64,000 bases of DNA from JAYOEY01 sp038120295 (GTDB taxonomy: Bacteria; Pseudomonadota; Alphaproteobacteria; MPNO01; UBA2964), in assembly GCA_038120295.1 (NCBI GenBank), contig JAYOLL010000022.1, positions 1 to 64,000 of the forward strand. Reading direction: 5' to 3'. Of this stretch, positions 51,201-59,931 are shown one piece after another. The stretch's first letter is position 1. The number at the start of each line of letters is the position of its first letter. A program made the translations under genes and the position numbers. Below the pieces are notes generated by a model. That model was not told the origin of the DNA. It made no database searches and was given only the letters and a program-made list of their open reading frames with translations.

Positions 51201-51320
51201 GGGTTCGATCCGGGGAAAAGTCTCACGATGCAGACCGGGTGCGGCGAACAGCCCGCCGACGATAAAGGCGAACATCAGGATATTGGCGGCCGTAGGGTGG
51301 CGCGCGAAATAGGAAATCAT
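48237..51320 (-). CDS. RND efflux permease (AcrB-type)
   Basis: A 1027-aa protein, full length for hydrophobe-amphiphile efflux RND pumps. Twelve helices and two large periplasmic loops; TM4-region MLTMVGLLIVIGLLMDDAIVIAENV carries the proton-relay Asp pair, and GVVVNDSILLVNFI is the second half's counterpart. ATGA overlap with the adaptor gene. The FPRIEPNKVEIQV entry resembles the TriC/MexF-unlike acriflavin group, so substrate is not assigned. No outer-membrane channel gene is adjacent. Confidence 0.93.
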   Translation of the reverse strand: MISYFARHPTAANILMFAFIVGGLFAAPGLHRETFPRIEPNKVEIQVLNPGMRAEDVEEAICQRIEDAVDGIDNVDEVTCEAHEGRARAVVEMAEGATFDRFTTDVRTEIDAITEFPDQAEDPVVKQLGRTDFVASIVLTGPKDQPNLKAYAEALKDRALRFGGIPKIEIQGFSDHQIRIEIPDAAIRQYGISISDVARAIERQSLDLPSGSLQTRDQDLLIRVADERRTPDDFRDVIVVAAEGGGQIRLGEIARITDRFELDEAKVLFNGKPAALLEVSKTEADDTLTVIDAVTAFLEQERATAPPGIGLAVTKDISSIVRDRLNLLLRNGGQGLALVLLVLWLFFGFRYSFWVAAGLPVSFLGALVLMVSVGYTVNMLTMVGLLIVIGLLMDDAIVIAENVATKRAQGLEPLDAAIEGARQVFPSVFASFATTTCIFGSLAFLKGDIGQILRVVPVVMLFVLVISLIEAFLVLPNHLVHTLASEEKQGRVQLWVDRLVATMRDRWVGPLADAAVSWRYMTVGIAIGAMLLTLATIAGGWLKFAAFPELDGNVMEARVLLPQGTPLARTERVVDRVTKALERVNKRLSPQQPDGRMLVQKVLTRFNQNSTANETGAHVATVTVDLLNSEIRNSRIDDVIALWREETGDMADVISVKFAEAQQGPAGLAFDIRLTGDNLKTLKAASLDLVAELARYRGTSNLTDDLRPGKPELRIRLKEGAATLGVDVRQIADQLRAAYFGTKVSEIQRGAEAYEIDVRIDPRDKDSLADIDNFTISQSDGSLIPLSAVADIDISRGYARINRVNGQRTVTVQGDVDVKIANANEILGALGGKFFPELQQRYPGVSVSLQGQNKEANTTQQSMVAGFLLGLIGVYLLLCFQFRNWVEPAIVMAIIPFALGGAIIGHLLLGLDFTMPSILGFVALAGVVVNDSILLVNFIKHYHGETQSVAAAAPQASRARFRAILLTSLTTIVGLLPILSEGSLQAQVLIPLVASLAFGLMATTLLVLFLVPAVYAIFDDFGWAKLD

Positions 51321-52678
51321 CTGGGAGAAACCCGGCCGGCGGCCTGGGCCTTAAGTCCGGCAACCGCGTCAGGGTCGTCTTCCGGCTTCAGGAGCATCCC
51401 GGGCACGGCGGGCACAAGGTCTGAGACCACGACGCGGTCGCCGGCCGAGAGTCCCTTTTCGACAACGGCGAAATCGTCCTGGTAGAGAGACACCGAGACG
51501 GGCCGAATATTCAGCCTGTTCCCGCCATCCGCAATATAGACCGAGCCGCCGTGCAGCGCGGCGCGCGGGACAACGATGGTTCCCGTCCGCGACGGCGTCC
51601 TGATCTCGATCTCAACGAACATGCCCTTGGTCAGCGGCGGCTGTTCGCCCGGCACCGCCTTCGCATAGGCGCCGTCAACCGCAACGATGGCGCCAATGGT
51701 CCGGGTCTTGGGATCGACCGTGTCGCTGACGCGGGCGAAGCGCGCCGGCCATTCGATGACGTCGTTTCCGGTTCTAAGGCGCACCGTCGCCGAAAACCCG
51801 AACGACCGGATTGCCGCGGAGAAGGATTGCGGCGTAAAGCCACCGGACAGGCCATCCGGCGTGCTCGCCCGAATCATCGCACGGAACTGGGCGATGGGCA
51901 TCTGGGCCTCAACCTCGGCGACGTCGAGGCTGTCGCCGGTCGCCAGGGCGCCGCCAACCTGGACAAACTGCTTCTCCTCGACAGAGACGGAGGCGATCCG
52001 GGCATCGAACGGCAGCGTGATCCGCGTCCGTTCGAGATTGAGCTGCGCGGAGGCGAGCTGGCTGTCATAGACCGCAATCTGCTCCTGCTGGACGGCGCGT
52101 TGCGTCGGCAGCAGGCGTAGCGTGTTCTTCAGATCCTGCACCTTCTTGCGCTGGGCCAGCATTTCGCGCTGCTCCAGCTCCAGCGCCGCCCGGGCGACCG
52201 TGCCGCGTTTCAGCAGGTTCCGTTTGCGGGAAAGTTCGGAGTTGCGCAAATCGAGTCCGCGCTGCTCGATGGCGAGCAGATCGGTCGTGTTCTTTTCAGT
52301 AACTTCCAGCTCGGCGAGCTTCGCCTCCGCCGAGCGAATATTTGCCTGGGCCTGCCGGATCGCGAGCTGGAAATCGTCGGGCGCGATGCGGACAATTTCC
52401 GTCCCGGCTGGCAGGATCGCGCCCTTTTTCAGATCGGGATGAACATGGACCACCTCGCCGCCGACCTGCGCGGTGGCGTTCCATACCTTGCCGGGATAGA
52501 CGCTGCCGAACCCGACCACGCGCGGCACGAATTCAGTCGGCTCAATCGTGATGGCGCGTACGCTCCTCGCCGCCTCCGCTGCGGGTCTCTGTTCGGGCCC
52601 TTCGCGGCCGCTCGCCATATACCAAAGGACGGCCGCTCCGATCAGGATGGGCGGCAGAATAAGGAATTTCCTGACCAT
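51317..52678 (-). CDS. RND periplasmic adaptor (membrane fusion protein)
   Basis: A 453-aa adaptor with N-terminal signal anchor (FLILPPILIGAAVLWYMA), biotinyl/lipoyl half-motifs (AQVGGEVVHVHPDLKKGAIL and LNLERTRITLPFDARIASV), a long alpha-helical hairpin (about residues 115-215) and a C-terminal beta domain. It bridges the RND permease to an outer-membrane channel, encoded elsewhere. Start ATG 52678. Confidence 0.92.
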   Translation of the reverse strand: MVRKFLILPPILIGAAVLWYMASGREGPEQRPAAEAARSVRAITIEPTEFVPRVVGFGSVYPGKVWNATAQVGGEVVHVHPDLKKGAILPAGTEIVRIAPDDFQLAIRQAQANIRSAEAKLAELEVTEKNTTDLLAIEQRGLDLRNSELSRKRNLLKRGTVARAALELEQREMLAQRKKVQDLKNTLRLLPTQRAVQQEQIAVYDSQLASAQLNLERTRITLPFDARIASVSVEEKQFVQVGGALATGDSLDVAEVEAQMPIAQFRAMIRASTPDGLSGGFTPQSFSAAIRSFGFSATVRLRTGNDVIEWPARFARVSDTVDPKTRTIGAIVAVDGAYAKAVPGEQPPLTKGMFVEIEIRTPSRTGTIVVPRAALHGGSVYIADGGNRLNIRPVSVSLYQDDFAVVEKGLSAGDRVVVSDLVPAVPGMLLKPEDDPDAVAGLKAQAAGRVSPR

Positions 52679-52736
52679 CGGTCTCTCCGGCTGATCTTGC
52701 GCCCGCTATCCTATCGCAGCGCGCCGGAAACGCCTA

Positions 52737-53657
52737 TCAGCTCCCCGCGTCGCCAGGGTTCCGGGGCGGTATGTGCTGCCCCGCCTCGACCACGGAGCGG
52801 CGGATCTCCCGGGTTCGCGCAAACGCCGACTGAAGGCTTTCGCCGTCGCCATCGCGAATCGCACGCTGCAGACCGCTGAGGTCTTCGTTCAGACGACCGA
52901 GCATTTCGAGGACGGCGTCCTTGTTGGTGAGGAAAATATCCCGCCACATGACGGGGTCCGACGCCGCGATTCGGGTGAAATCGCGAAATCCGCTGGCGGC
53001 GAACTTGATGACCTCGGAGCGGATTCGCTCCTCGAGATCGGTCGCAGTTCCGACAATGGTGTAGGCGATCAGATGGGGCACATGCGACGTGATCGCCAAA
53101 ACCCGGTCGTGATGCTCGGCGTCCATGGTCTCGATCATGCTGCCTGTCTGGCGCCACAGCGCGGCGATCTTTTCGACCGCCGCTGCGTCGGTTCCGTCTT
53201 CAGGCGTCAGTATGGTCCAACGGTCTACGAACAGGGTCTCGAAGCCGGATTCAGGTCCAGAATTCTCGGTACCGGCGATCGGGTGCGCCGGCACCAGATG
53301 CACATTGTCAGGCAAATGCGGCGCAATAGATTCAATCGCCGATTTCTTTACCGATCCGACGTCGCTGACGATCGCGCCGGGCGACAGAACGGGGCCAATC
53401 GCCCGCGCAAGCGTTTCGTAAGCACCGACGGGCGTGCAAAGGATAACCAGATCCGCGCCCGTAGCGGCTTCCGCAGCGTCTTCTGTCACGCTGTCGGCTA
53501 GATCGAGCCGTAAAATCGCGTCGCGCGTTTCCTGCCGCCGGGCGCAACCGACGATTTCGTCAGCCAGACCGTCGCGGCGCACTACGCGGGCGAGCGAGGA
53601 GCCGATCAGCCCCACGCCGATCAGCGCGATCCGTTTGAAGTGCGGTTTATCGGTCAT
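52737..53657 (-). CDS. tyrC: Prephenate/arogenate dehydrogenase
   Basis: A 306-aa protein with Rossmann motif IALIGVGLIGSSLA, SDVGSVKK, and the catalytic PAHPIAGTENSGPE. It makes tyrosine from prephenate or arogenate; the TyrA/TyrC substrate choice cannot be seen. The final 50 residues continue past the dehydrogenase domain. ATG 53657 overlaps the hisC stop by ATGA, and hisC overlaps the chorismate mutase gene the same way. Confidence 0.92.
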   Translation of the reverse strand: MTDKPHFKRIALIGVGLIGSSLARVVRRDGLADEIVGCARRQETRDAILRLDLADSVTEDAAEAATGADLVILCTPVGAYETLARAIGPVLSPGAIVSDVGSVKKSAIESIAPHLPDNVHLVPAHPIAGTENSGPESGFETLFVDRWTILTPEDGTDAAAVEKIAALWRQTGSMIETMDAEHHDRVLAITSHVPHLIAYTIVGTATDLEERIRSEVIKFAASGFRDFTRIAASDPVMWRDIFLTNKDAVLEMLGRLNEDLSGLQRAIRDGDGESLQSAFARTREIRRSVVEAGQHIPPRNPGDAGS

Positions 53658-54745
53658 GATGCCAGAAAGTCGCGGGCAATCTCTACGGCACGCTTCAACT
53701 CGTCCTCTTTTCCAATGGTAAAGCGCAGGCAGCCGGGAAGCCCGTACCCGCCGGTTTCGCGGGGGATCACCCCCTGTTCCATATAGTATTCCATCGCCGC
53801 TGACGCATTCTTCATCGGGTCGTCGGGAAATTTGACGAGCACGAAATTCGCCGCTGACGGGTAGACATGAAGCCCCAGCGCCTCCATCTGCGCCGCGAAC
53901 CATGGCAGCCAGACCGAATTGTGATCCCGCGACCGGGCGATATGGGCCCGGTCCTGAACCGCAGCCACGCCGGCCTTCTGCGCCGCCGTCGATATATTGA
54001 ACGGGCCGCGCAGCCGGTTGAGCACGTCGGCAATGGCGGGCGGGCAATAGGCCCAGCCGATACGAAGCGCCGCCAGCCCGTATATTTTCGAGAAGGTTCG
54101 GGTCATGACCGTGTTGTCGGTCCCGTCCACCAGCTCGACGCCGACCGAATAGTCGTTTTTCTGCACATATTCGGCATAGGCTGCGTCGATAACCAGAACC
54201 GTCTGCGCCGGCAGGCCTTCGCGCAAACGACGCATCTCGTCGGCGGGAATGTAGCTGCCCGTCGGATTGTTCGGATTGGCGATGAAAACGATTTTCGTCC
54301 GGTCGGTCACCCGGTCGAGAACCGCATCGACGTCGAAGATCAGATCGCTCTCGGGCGCGGTCACCAGGGTAGCGCCGACGCAATGGGTCACGATGGGGTA
54401 GACGTTAAAACCGTGCTCGCTCATAACGATTTCGTCGCCGGGCCCTGCATAGCCGCGCGCGATATTGTAGAGGAGCTCGTCGGAGCCGGCGCCCGCCACG
54501 ATGCGCGCGGGATCGAGTCCATACGCCTCTCCGATCGCCATACGGAGGTCGGTCGCATCGCCATCGGGATAGCGGTGCAGCCTGCCGCCTGACTTGTGAA
54601 ACGCATCTATCGCGCGCGGGCTGGGGCCGAGCGGACTTTCATTGGCGGAAATCTTGACCGGTTCGGCGCTGCCCGGCGCCGCGGACTTTCCGGGAACATA
54701 GGGCTTGAGCTCCATGATCCCCGGGCGAGGGACGGGTACGCTCAT
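53654..54745 (-). CDS. hisC: Histidinol-phosphate aminotransferase (or aromatic AT)
   Basis: A 363-aa class I/II PLP aminotransferase. ANESPLGPSPRAIDAF, FIANPNNPTGSYIP, and the PLP lysine in RTFSKIYGLAALRIGW near residue 225 match HisC. Its place between chorismate mutase and tyrosine dehydrogenase suggests it also transaminates prephenate or hydroxyphenylpyruvate, as HisC homologues do in alphaproteobacteria (inference). Coupled on both sides. Confidence 0.9.
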   Translation of the reverse strand: MSVPVPRPGIMELKPYVPGKSAAPGSAEPVKISANESPLGPSPRAIDAFHKSGGRLHRYPDGDATDLRMAIGEAYGLDPARIVAGAGSDELLYNIARGYAGPGDEIVMSEHGFNVYPIVTHCVGATLVTAPESDLIFDVDAVLDRVTDRTKIVFIANPNNPTGSYIPADEMRRLREGLPAQTVLVIDAAYAEYVQKNDYSVGVELVDGTDNTVMTRTFSKIYGLAALRIGWAYCPPAIADVLNRLRGPFNISTAAQKAGVAAVQDRAHIARSRDHNSVWLPWFAAQMEALGLHVYPSAANFVLVKFPDDPMKNASAAMEYYMEQGVIPRETGGYGLPGCLRFTIGKEDELKRAVEIARDFLAS

Positions 54746-55626
54746 CTGCCGCCGTCCCGCTTCGAGCCATCCCAGCCGATCCCGGGAGGGACAGCATACC
54801 CGCCAACGATACGGGCGGCTTCAATGATCTCCTCGTCCTCGACGAGCGCCGCCAGAGCGGCGTGATTCTCTGCGTAATAACCTTCGATCTCCACGAGATA
54901 GCGCACGCGCCCGTCCAGCGTGACCGCGCCACCGGCCTCGACGATCATCCGGTGAGTCAATCCGCTTTTCCCGAGCGCTGCGGTCAGCCGGCTGCGGCTC
55001 AGGGCCTCAGCGCACTCGATCGACAGGAAGCTACGGTCTTCGCCCGATTCGTCGAACGGCCCGGTCGCGACGACGAACGCCTCCCGGTCACCCGAACGAC
55101 TGTTGCCTCCGGGAATCAGCGGCAAAGCACCGGAAACCCTTACCTGCGTCCCCCCGACACCCAGCAGGGGCCACCAGGGTTGCTCCTCACCGCCATGGGG
55201 CACGGGGACAACACCGGCCTGGGCCGTGCCCTCAGCGACCGCCTGCACCACACCGCGAGGCGTTGCATGACGTCGCATCGGAATACCGGATCCGAAATGA
55301 TCGCGCGCCATATCCCAGTAAGCGCCCTCCTCGCCTTCCCAGACGGCAACCGCGAACGGACCCTGGAGAGAGACGAAGGCGGACATCATTTCCCGCCACA
55401 TGCGAACGATCACGCCATGCGGCAACACGCCCTGATGACGGGCCAAAAGCCGCCGCAGAATCCGCGCTTCGCGTTCGGGGCGGAAAAACACCGGATCGGT
55501 GCCGCCTTTCGCATCCCGGATCCGGGCAACGAGATCGGCCCGTTGCATGATCAGATCGTGCAGCGCGTCGTCGATTTCGTCGATTCGACCGCGCAGATCG
55601 GACAGGCTGTCGTCCGTGTTCGTCAT
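54742..55626 (-). CDS. Chorismate mutase with degenerate prephenate-dehydratase-like tail
   Basis: A 294-aa protein. Residues 1-85 are an AroQ chorismate mutase (LSDLRGRIDEIDDALHDLI, arginine-rich ILRRLLARHQ). Residues about 90-200 follow the order of a prephenate dehydratase domain (YWDMARDHFGSGIP, VVQAVAEGTAQAGVVPVPHG) but the usual ENS and catalytic TRF positions read PHG and REAF, so it is probably not a dehydratase. Residues about 210-275 look ACT-like (RYLVEIEGYYAENHAALAAL). It likely supplies prephenate and may be Phe/Tyr-sensed. Heads the hisC-tyrC operon. Confidence 0.82.
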   Translation of the reverse strand: MTNTDDSLSDLRGRIDEIDDALHDLIMQRADLVARIRDAKGGTDPVFFRPEREARILRRLLARHQGVLPHGVIVRMWREMMSAFVSLQGPFAVAVWEGEEGAYWDMARDHFGSGIPMRRHATPRGVVQAVAEGTAQAGVVPVPHGGEEQPWWPLLGVGGTQVRVSGALPLIPGGNSRSGDREAFVVATGPFDESGEDRSFLSIECAEALSRSRLTAALGKSGLTHRMIVEAGGAVTLDGRVRYLVEIEGYYAENHAALAALVEDEEIIEAARIVGGYAVPPGIGWDGSKRDGGR

Positions 55627-55813
55627 TCGGGGGTCGTCATTCTGGCCTCGTCAAACGCCGGATAGAGGCACCTCGCCTGAGGACAGCCAATACCGGGCCG
55701 CGCGTTTATAGCGCGAGCCGCCGTCAACCAAAAGCGAAGAAAACATTGATAAATTCGCCGGAGCGACATAGCTATCTTGTTCAATTAAGGAATTTTTTCG
55801 GGAACCGCTTGGA
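55627..55813. promoter_or_regulatory. Divergent promoter region, chorismate mutase / metX
   Basis: 187 bases between the minus-strand chorismate mutase start and the metX start. CGCG arms flank TTTATAG near 55704-55718 (small palindrome), and AT-rich sequence precedes metX. TTGATA at 55746 with TAGCTA 17 bases later is a weak metX promoter candidate. I do not recognise a SAM-II riboswitch here. Confidence 0.35.
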
Positions 55814-56980
55814 ATGGCGACATCCGGCCTGTCACTGAGCCAGATTGCGAACGGCGAGCTTCCGTGCCACCGGATGGAACTTGGCGCGCCGGAAAAGCTG
55901 CGCCTCGACAGTGGAATTGAATTCGGCCCGTTTACCATCGCCTATCAGACCTACGGCCTACTGAACGAGGACAAATCCAACGCGATCCTGATCTGCCACG
56001 CGCTGACAGGCGATCAGTTCGCCGCCGACCCGCACCCCGTCACCGGCAAGCCGGGCTGGTGGGATCTGATGGTCGGGCCCGGCAAGGTTATCGATACGAA
56101 CCGCTATTACGTGATCTGCACGAACGTTCTCGGCGGCTGCATGGGCACGACCGGACCGAGTTCGATCGATCCGGAAACGGGCGAGCCGTACGGGTTGCGC
56201 TTCCCGGTCCTCACCATCGCCGACATGGTCCGCGCCCAGAAAATGCTGATCGATGCGCTGGGAATCGATCAGCTGTTCAGCGTGATCGGCGGATCCATGG
56301 GCGGCATGCAGGTACTGGAATGGGCGTCACGGCATGGAGACCGCCTGTTCAGCGCGGTCCCGATCGCCGGCGCGGCGCGTCATTCAGCGCAGAATATCGC
56401 CTTCCATGAGGTCGGGCGGCAGGCCATCACCGCAGACCCGGACTGGTGCCAGGGCAATTACGCCAAGGAAGGCAAACGCCCTCGGCGCGGCCTTGCTGTC
56501 GCCCGGATGGAAGCGCATATCACCTATCTGTCGGAAGCAGCGCTCCATCGCAAGTTCGGCCGCCGCCTGCAGGACCGACACGCGGTAACCTACGGTTTCG
56601 ATGCCGATTTCGAGGTTGAATCCTATCTGCGCCATCAGGGCAGCACCTTTGTCGACCGGTTTGACGCCAATTCCTACCTCTATATCACCCGCGCGATGGA
56701 TTATTTCGACATGGCCGCGGAGCATGACGGCGTCCTTGCAGGCGCTTTCCGCGATACCGATGTGCGGTTCTGCGTCGTCTCGTTTTCGTCGGACTGGCTC
56801 TACCCCACCGCCGAAAGCCGCACCGTCGTACACGCGCTCAACGCGGTGGCGGCCAATGTCAGCTTTATCGAGATCCAGACGGACAAGGGGCACGATGCGT
56901 TCCTCCTGGACGAGCCGGAACTTCACCGGACTCTGCGCGGTTTCCTCGACGGCACGGCGCGGCGGCGAGGGCTGATCTGA
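55814..56980 (+). CDS. metX: Homoserine O-acetyltransferase
   Basis: A 388-aa alpha/beta hydrolase-fold acetyltransferase of methionine biosynthesis. FTIAYQTYGLLNEDKSNAIL, nucleophile S161 in GGSMGGMQ, and acid/His in the C-terminal SSDWLYPT and GHDAFLLDEPE are family features. Some MetX proteins are actually O-succinyltransferases and the two cannot be separated by eye. One-base TGATG overlap with metW. Confidence 0.94.
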   Translation: MATSGLSLSQIANGELPCHRMELGAPEKLRLDSGIEFGPFTIAYQTYGLLNEDKSNAILICHALTGDQFAADPHPVTGKPGWWDLMVGPGKVIDTNRYYVICTNVLGGCMGTTGPSSIDPETGEPYGLRFPVLTIADMVRAQKMLIDALGIDQLFSVIGGSMGGMQVLEWASRHGDRLFSAVPIAGAARHSAQNIAFHEVGRQAITADPDWCQGNYAKEGKRPRRGLAVARMEAHITYLSEAALHRKFGRRLQDRHAVTYGFDADFEVESYLRHQGSTFVDRFDANSYLYITRAMDYFDMAAEHDGVLAGAFRDTDVRFCVVSFSSDWLYPTAESRTVVHALNAVAANVSFIEIQTDKGHDAFLLDEPELHRTLRGFLDGTARRRGLI

Positions 56981-57615
56981 TGCCGTTCGACGACGGAGGC
57001 ATCTCTCGTGGCGATCTGAGGCCCGACCTGAGGCTTATCGCCGACATGATCGAACCGGGCTCGCGGGTTCTCGATATCGGCTGCGGAGATGGAGCCCTGC
57101 TGGCGCATCTGGCCGCGGACAAGAATGTCGACGCACGCGGCATCGAGCTGAGCCAGGACGGCGTGAACGCCTGCGTGGCGCGCGGCCTGTCCGTGATCCA
57201 GGGCGACGCCGACACGGACCTCGCCGATTATCCCGACCAGGCGTTCGATTACGTCGTTCTGGGCCGGACGCTGCAGGCGACCCGCAATCCGAGAGCGGTT
57301 CTTGAGAACCTGGTGAGAATAGGCCGGCACGCAATCGTCTCCTTCGTGAATTACGGCCACTGGCGCATACGCCTCGCGCTTCTGGCAGGCGGACGGATTC
57401 CGGTTGCATCGGGTGGGGGATACAGCTGGTACGACAACCCGGATATTCACCAGTGTTCGCTACAGGACTTTGTCGAGCTCTGCGATGCGCTCGACCTGTC
57501 CGTCCTTCAGGCAAGATCACTTAACCGGCATAACCGGGTAGGGCAGATCCGTACCGCGGGCATCATGTCGAACCTTCGCGGACAACAGGCGATTTTCCTG
57601 CTTTCGAAGAAATAA
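56980..57615 (+). CDS. metW: Methionine biosynthesis protein MetW
   Basis: A 211-aa SAM-dependent-methyltransferase-fold protein with motif I RVLDIGCGDGALL, GRTLQATRNP and the MetW tail YDNPDIHQCSLQDFVELC. MetW always follows metX and is thought to assist homoserine acetylation; its own methyltransferase activity is unproven. Converges on the methyltransferase gene six bases away. Confidence 0.93.
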   Translation: MPFDDGGISRGDLRPDLRLIADMIEPGSRVLDIGCGDGALLAHLAADKNVDARGIELSQDGVNACVARGLSVIQGDADTDLADYPDQAFDYVVLGRTLQATRNPRAVLENLVRIGRHAIVSFVNYGHWRIRLALLAGGRIPVASGGGYSWYDNPDIHQCSLQDFVELCDALDLSVLQARSLNRHNRVGQIRTAGIMSNLRGQQAIFLLSKK

Positions 57616-57621
57616 GCGGGG

Positions 57622-58350
57622 TTACTGCTGCGGCACGGTGCCTGCATAACGGCGCCGGCGCGCACCGACCTGTACGCCGGTCTGCGCGGGAGTCGCCGCG
57701 TAAATCTGCTTGCCCGCCTCGATAATCAGAACCCCGGCAAAAGTGTTGAGAAACCGGAAACCGATCTTTTCCCATGCCGGCGCCGCGGTCAGAATCATGC
57801 GCGACCGGCTGGGCGGAAAAAACAGCGCCCTTTCCATATGAACCGGTGTGAACAGCGTGTCCCGCAGCAAGCGGGACAGCTGGGTCGGCGTGAATGGATG
57901 GCCGTGCCCGAACGGAGTCCGGTCAAGACGCGCCCAGATCCCGCTGCGGTTGGGAACGACCGCGATCAGACGCCCGCCATCCGCCATGACACGCCATATT
58001 TCGCGCAGCATGGGGCGTAGCTGCTCGCTGCATTCCAGCCCATGAACCAGGAGGACCCGGTCTACCGAGACGTCAGGCAACGGAATTTCGGTTTCATCGC
58101 AAAGCGATACGCGCCCGTCTCCGTCAGCCGGCCAGTGCAGGACGCCCTGCTGGGCCGGCATGGCGGCGATGACGCGGGCGGCTTCGTCCTGAAACGGAAT
58201 CAGATACGGTGTCGCATAGCCGAACCCGAGCACAGACTGGCCTGTCAGATCGGGCCATATGCTTCGTATGCGCGTCCGAATGGTCCTGGCCGCCATCTGT
58301 CCGAGGCTGGACCGGTAAAAATCGCGCAGATCAACGACATCGCTCCACAT
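57622..58350 (-). CDS. Class I SAM-dependent methyltransferase
   Basis: A 242-aa protein. SVLGFGYATPYL is the SAM-binding loop, followed by LPDVSVDRVLLVHGLECSEQ and MREIWRVMADGGRLIAVVPNR, the UbiE/Methyltransf_11 order. Divergent from gloB, an arrangement found in many alphaproteobacteria. The substrate is unknown. Confidence 0.85.
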   Translation of the reverse strand: MWSDVVDLRDFYRSSLGQMAARTIRTRIRSIWPDLTGQSVLGFGYATPYLIPFQDEAARVIAAMPAQQGVLHWPADGDGRVSLCDETEIPLPDVSVDRVLLVHGLECSEQLRPMLREIWRVMADGGRLIAVVPNRSGIWARLDRTPFGHGHPFTPTQLSRLLRDTLFTPVHMERALFFPPSRSRMILTAAPAWEKIGFRFLNTFAGVLIIEAGKQIYAATPAQTGVQVGARRRRYAGTVPQQ

Positions 58351-58469
58351 GACGGCGATTCTACCATCAATCCTCTCAACGCCGGAGAAATCTGTCTCCG
58401 CCGGTTGGCGGCCCGCCAGCCCTTTGCTAGGCTTCGCGCCGGTATTTCAAGAGCATTCGGATATTCGAC

Positions 58470-59240
58470 ATGGCTACACTGGAAATCAAACAGGTTCCGA
58501 CGCGGACCGATAATTACGTTTACCTGTTCCGGGACCCGGAAAGCGGTCAGGTCGGGATTGTCGATCCGTCCGACGCGGAACCCGTCATCGCTGCGCTGGA
58601 AGAGGCTGGCTGGACGCCGACCCATATCATCAACACCCATCATCACGGCGATCACACCGGCGGCAATCTTAAAATCAAGGAAAAATACGACGTCACCATC
58701 GTCGGCCCACGCGCGGATCATGACCGCATCGCAGGCATCGACATCGATGTAGGCGACGGTGACATTTTCGAGTTCGGCAGCGAAACCGCCACCGTCTTCG
58801 ACACGCCCGGCCATACGCGCGGACATATCGCCTATCACTTCGCGAACAGCAAAGCGCTTTTCTGCGGCGACACTTTGTTCGCTCTGGGTTGCGGACGGGT
58901 GTTCGAAGGCACCATGGAGCAGATGTGGACGTCGATCGAGAAGCTGCGCGCGCTGCCCGACGATACGCGCGTTTTCTGCGCCCATGAATACACCCAGGCG
59001 AATGCGCGATTCGCGCTGACCGTGGAAACGACCAATGACGCGCTGAAGGATTACGTGCGCGAGATCGACGACAAACGCGAGCGCGACGAGCCGACCGTTC
59101 CGTCCCTGCTGGGCCGGGAGAAGGAAACCAACCCGTTCCTGCGCGCTGATATTGGATCGGTCGCCGCCGCCGTCGGACTCGATCCCGCCGATCCGGTTTC
59201 GGTTTTCGCCGAGGTCCGGACCCGGAAAGACAATTTCTGA
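58470..59240 (+). CDS. gloB: Hydroxyacylglutathione hydrolase (glyoxalase II)
   Basis: A 256-aa metallo-beta-lactamase-fold hydrolase that releases D-lactate from S-lactoylglutathione. The H57-x-H59-x-D61-H62 metal motif (THHHGDHTGG), TPGHTRGHIAYHF, GDTLFALGCGR and the glutathione-binding CAHEYTQANARFAL are all present. ATG 58470. Confidence 0.95.
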   Translation: MATLEIKQVPTRTDNYVYLFRDPESGQVGIVDPSDAEPVIAALEEAGWTPTHIINTHHHGDHTGGNLKIKEKYDVTIVGPRADHDRIAGIDIDVGDGDIFEFGSETATVFDTPGHTRGHIAYHFANSKALFCGDTLFALGCGRVFEGTMEQMWTSIEKLRALPDDTRVFCAHEYTQANARFALTVETTNDALKDYVREIDDKRERDEPTVPSLLGREKETNPFLRADIGSVAAAVGLDPADPVSVFAEVRTRKDNF

Positions 59241-59290
59241 TATCGACAGCATAATAATTTTTAAAAGAATTCATTCAGGGAGCTTGAACG

Positions 59291-59899
59291 ATGAAACTGC
59301 GCTGGGCGCCAGCATCGCCGTTTGTCCGCAAAGTCATGGTGACCGCCATGGAAACCGGTCAGGACAACCGGATCGAACGGATGCCGACCGATTATCACGA
59401 CCCCGATTCCGACATTGCCGATCACAATCCGCTTGGCAAGGTTCCGGCGCTGATTCTCGACGATGGCTCGATCCTGATCGACTCCTCGGTTATCTGCGCC
59501 TATCTCGATTCCCTGCATGACGGCGCAAAGATCATTCCCGACGATCCGGCGCAACGCTGGCGCGTACTCAGCCTTGAGGGGCTGGGCGACGGTATGACCG
59601 AAGCCGCCATCACGGTTCAACGCGAACGCGGACGGCCGGAAGACAAGCGGATGGCGACTGTCGTCGAACGCCACTGGGACAAGTTCGAAAGCGCCATGGA
59701 CTGGATCGAAGGCAGCGCTGACGAGGTCCTGCGCGGCCCTATCAATATCGGCCAGATCGCCGTCGCCTGCGGGCTGGGCTGGATCGAGTTCCGGATGAAA
59801 GACGTGCTGGGCGACTGGCGCGAGGACTGGCCCAGCACCGCGAAATGGTACGATGAATTCAGCGCGCGCCCGTCAATGCGCGACACCGCGCCTGAGTAG
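59291..59899 (+). CDS. Glutathione S-transferase family protein
   Basis: A 202-aa protein with thioredoxin-fold N-domain (KLRWAPASPFVRKVMVTAME, NPLGKVPALILDDG, then DSSVICAYLD) and an alpha-helical C-domain. SPFVRKV corresponds to the catalytic Ser/Tyr region, giving a serine-type candidate. It conjugates or reduces with glutathione. AGGGAG about 12 bases before ATG. Confidence 0.9.
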   Translation: MKLRWAPASPFVRKVMVTAMETGQDNRIERMPTDYHDPDSDIADHNPLGKVPALILDDGSILIDSSVICAYLDSLHDGAKIIPDDPAQRWRVLSLEGLGDGMTEAAITVQRERGRPEDKRMATVVERHWDKFESAMDWIEGSADEVLRGPINIGQIAVACGLGWIEFRMKDVLGDWREDWPSTAKWYDEFSARPSMRDTAPE

Positions 59900-59931
59900 A
59901 GCGGAGCGCCGGAAAACGGTCTCCACCAATC

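Noticed and set aside
55690..55813. Possible SAM riboswitch before metX
   Set aside because: SAM-II is common here in alphaproteobacteria, but I could not assemble its conserved pseudoknot arms; a covariance-model search would settle it.
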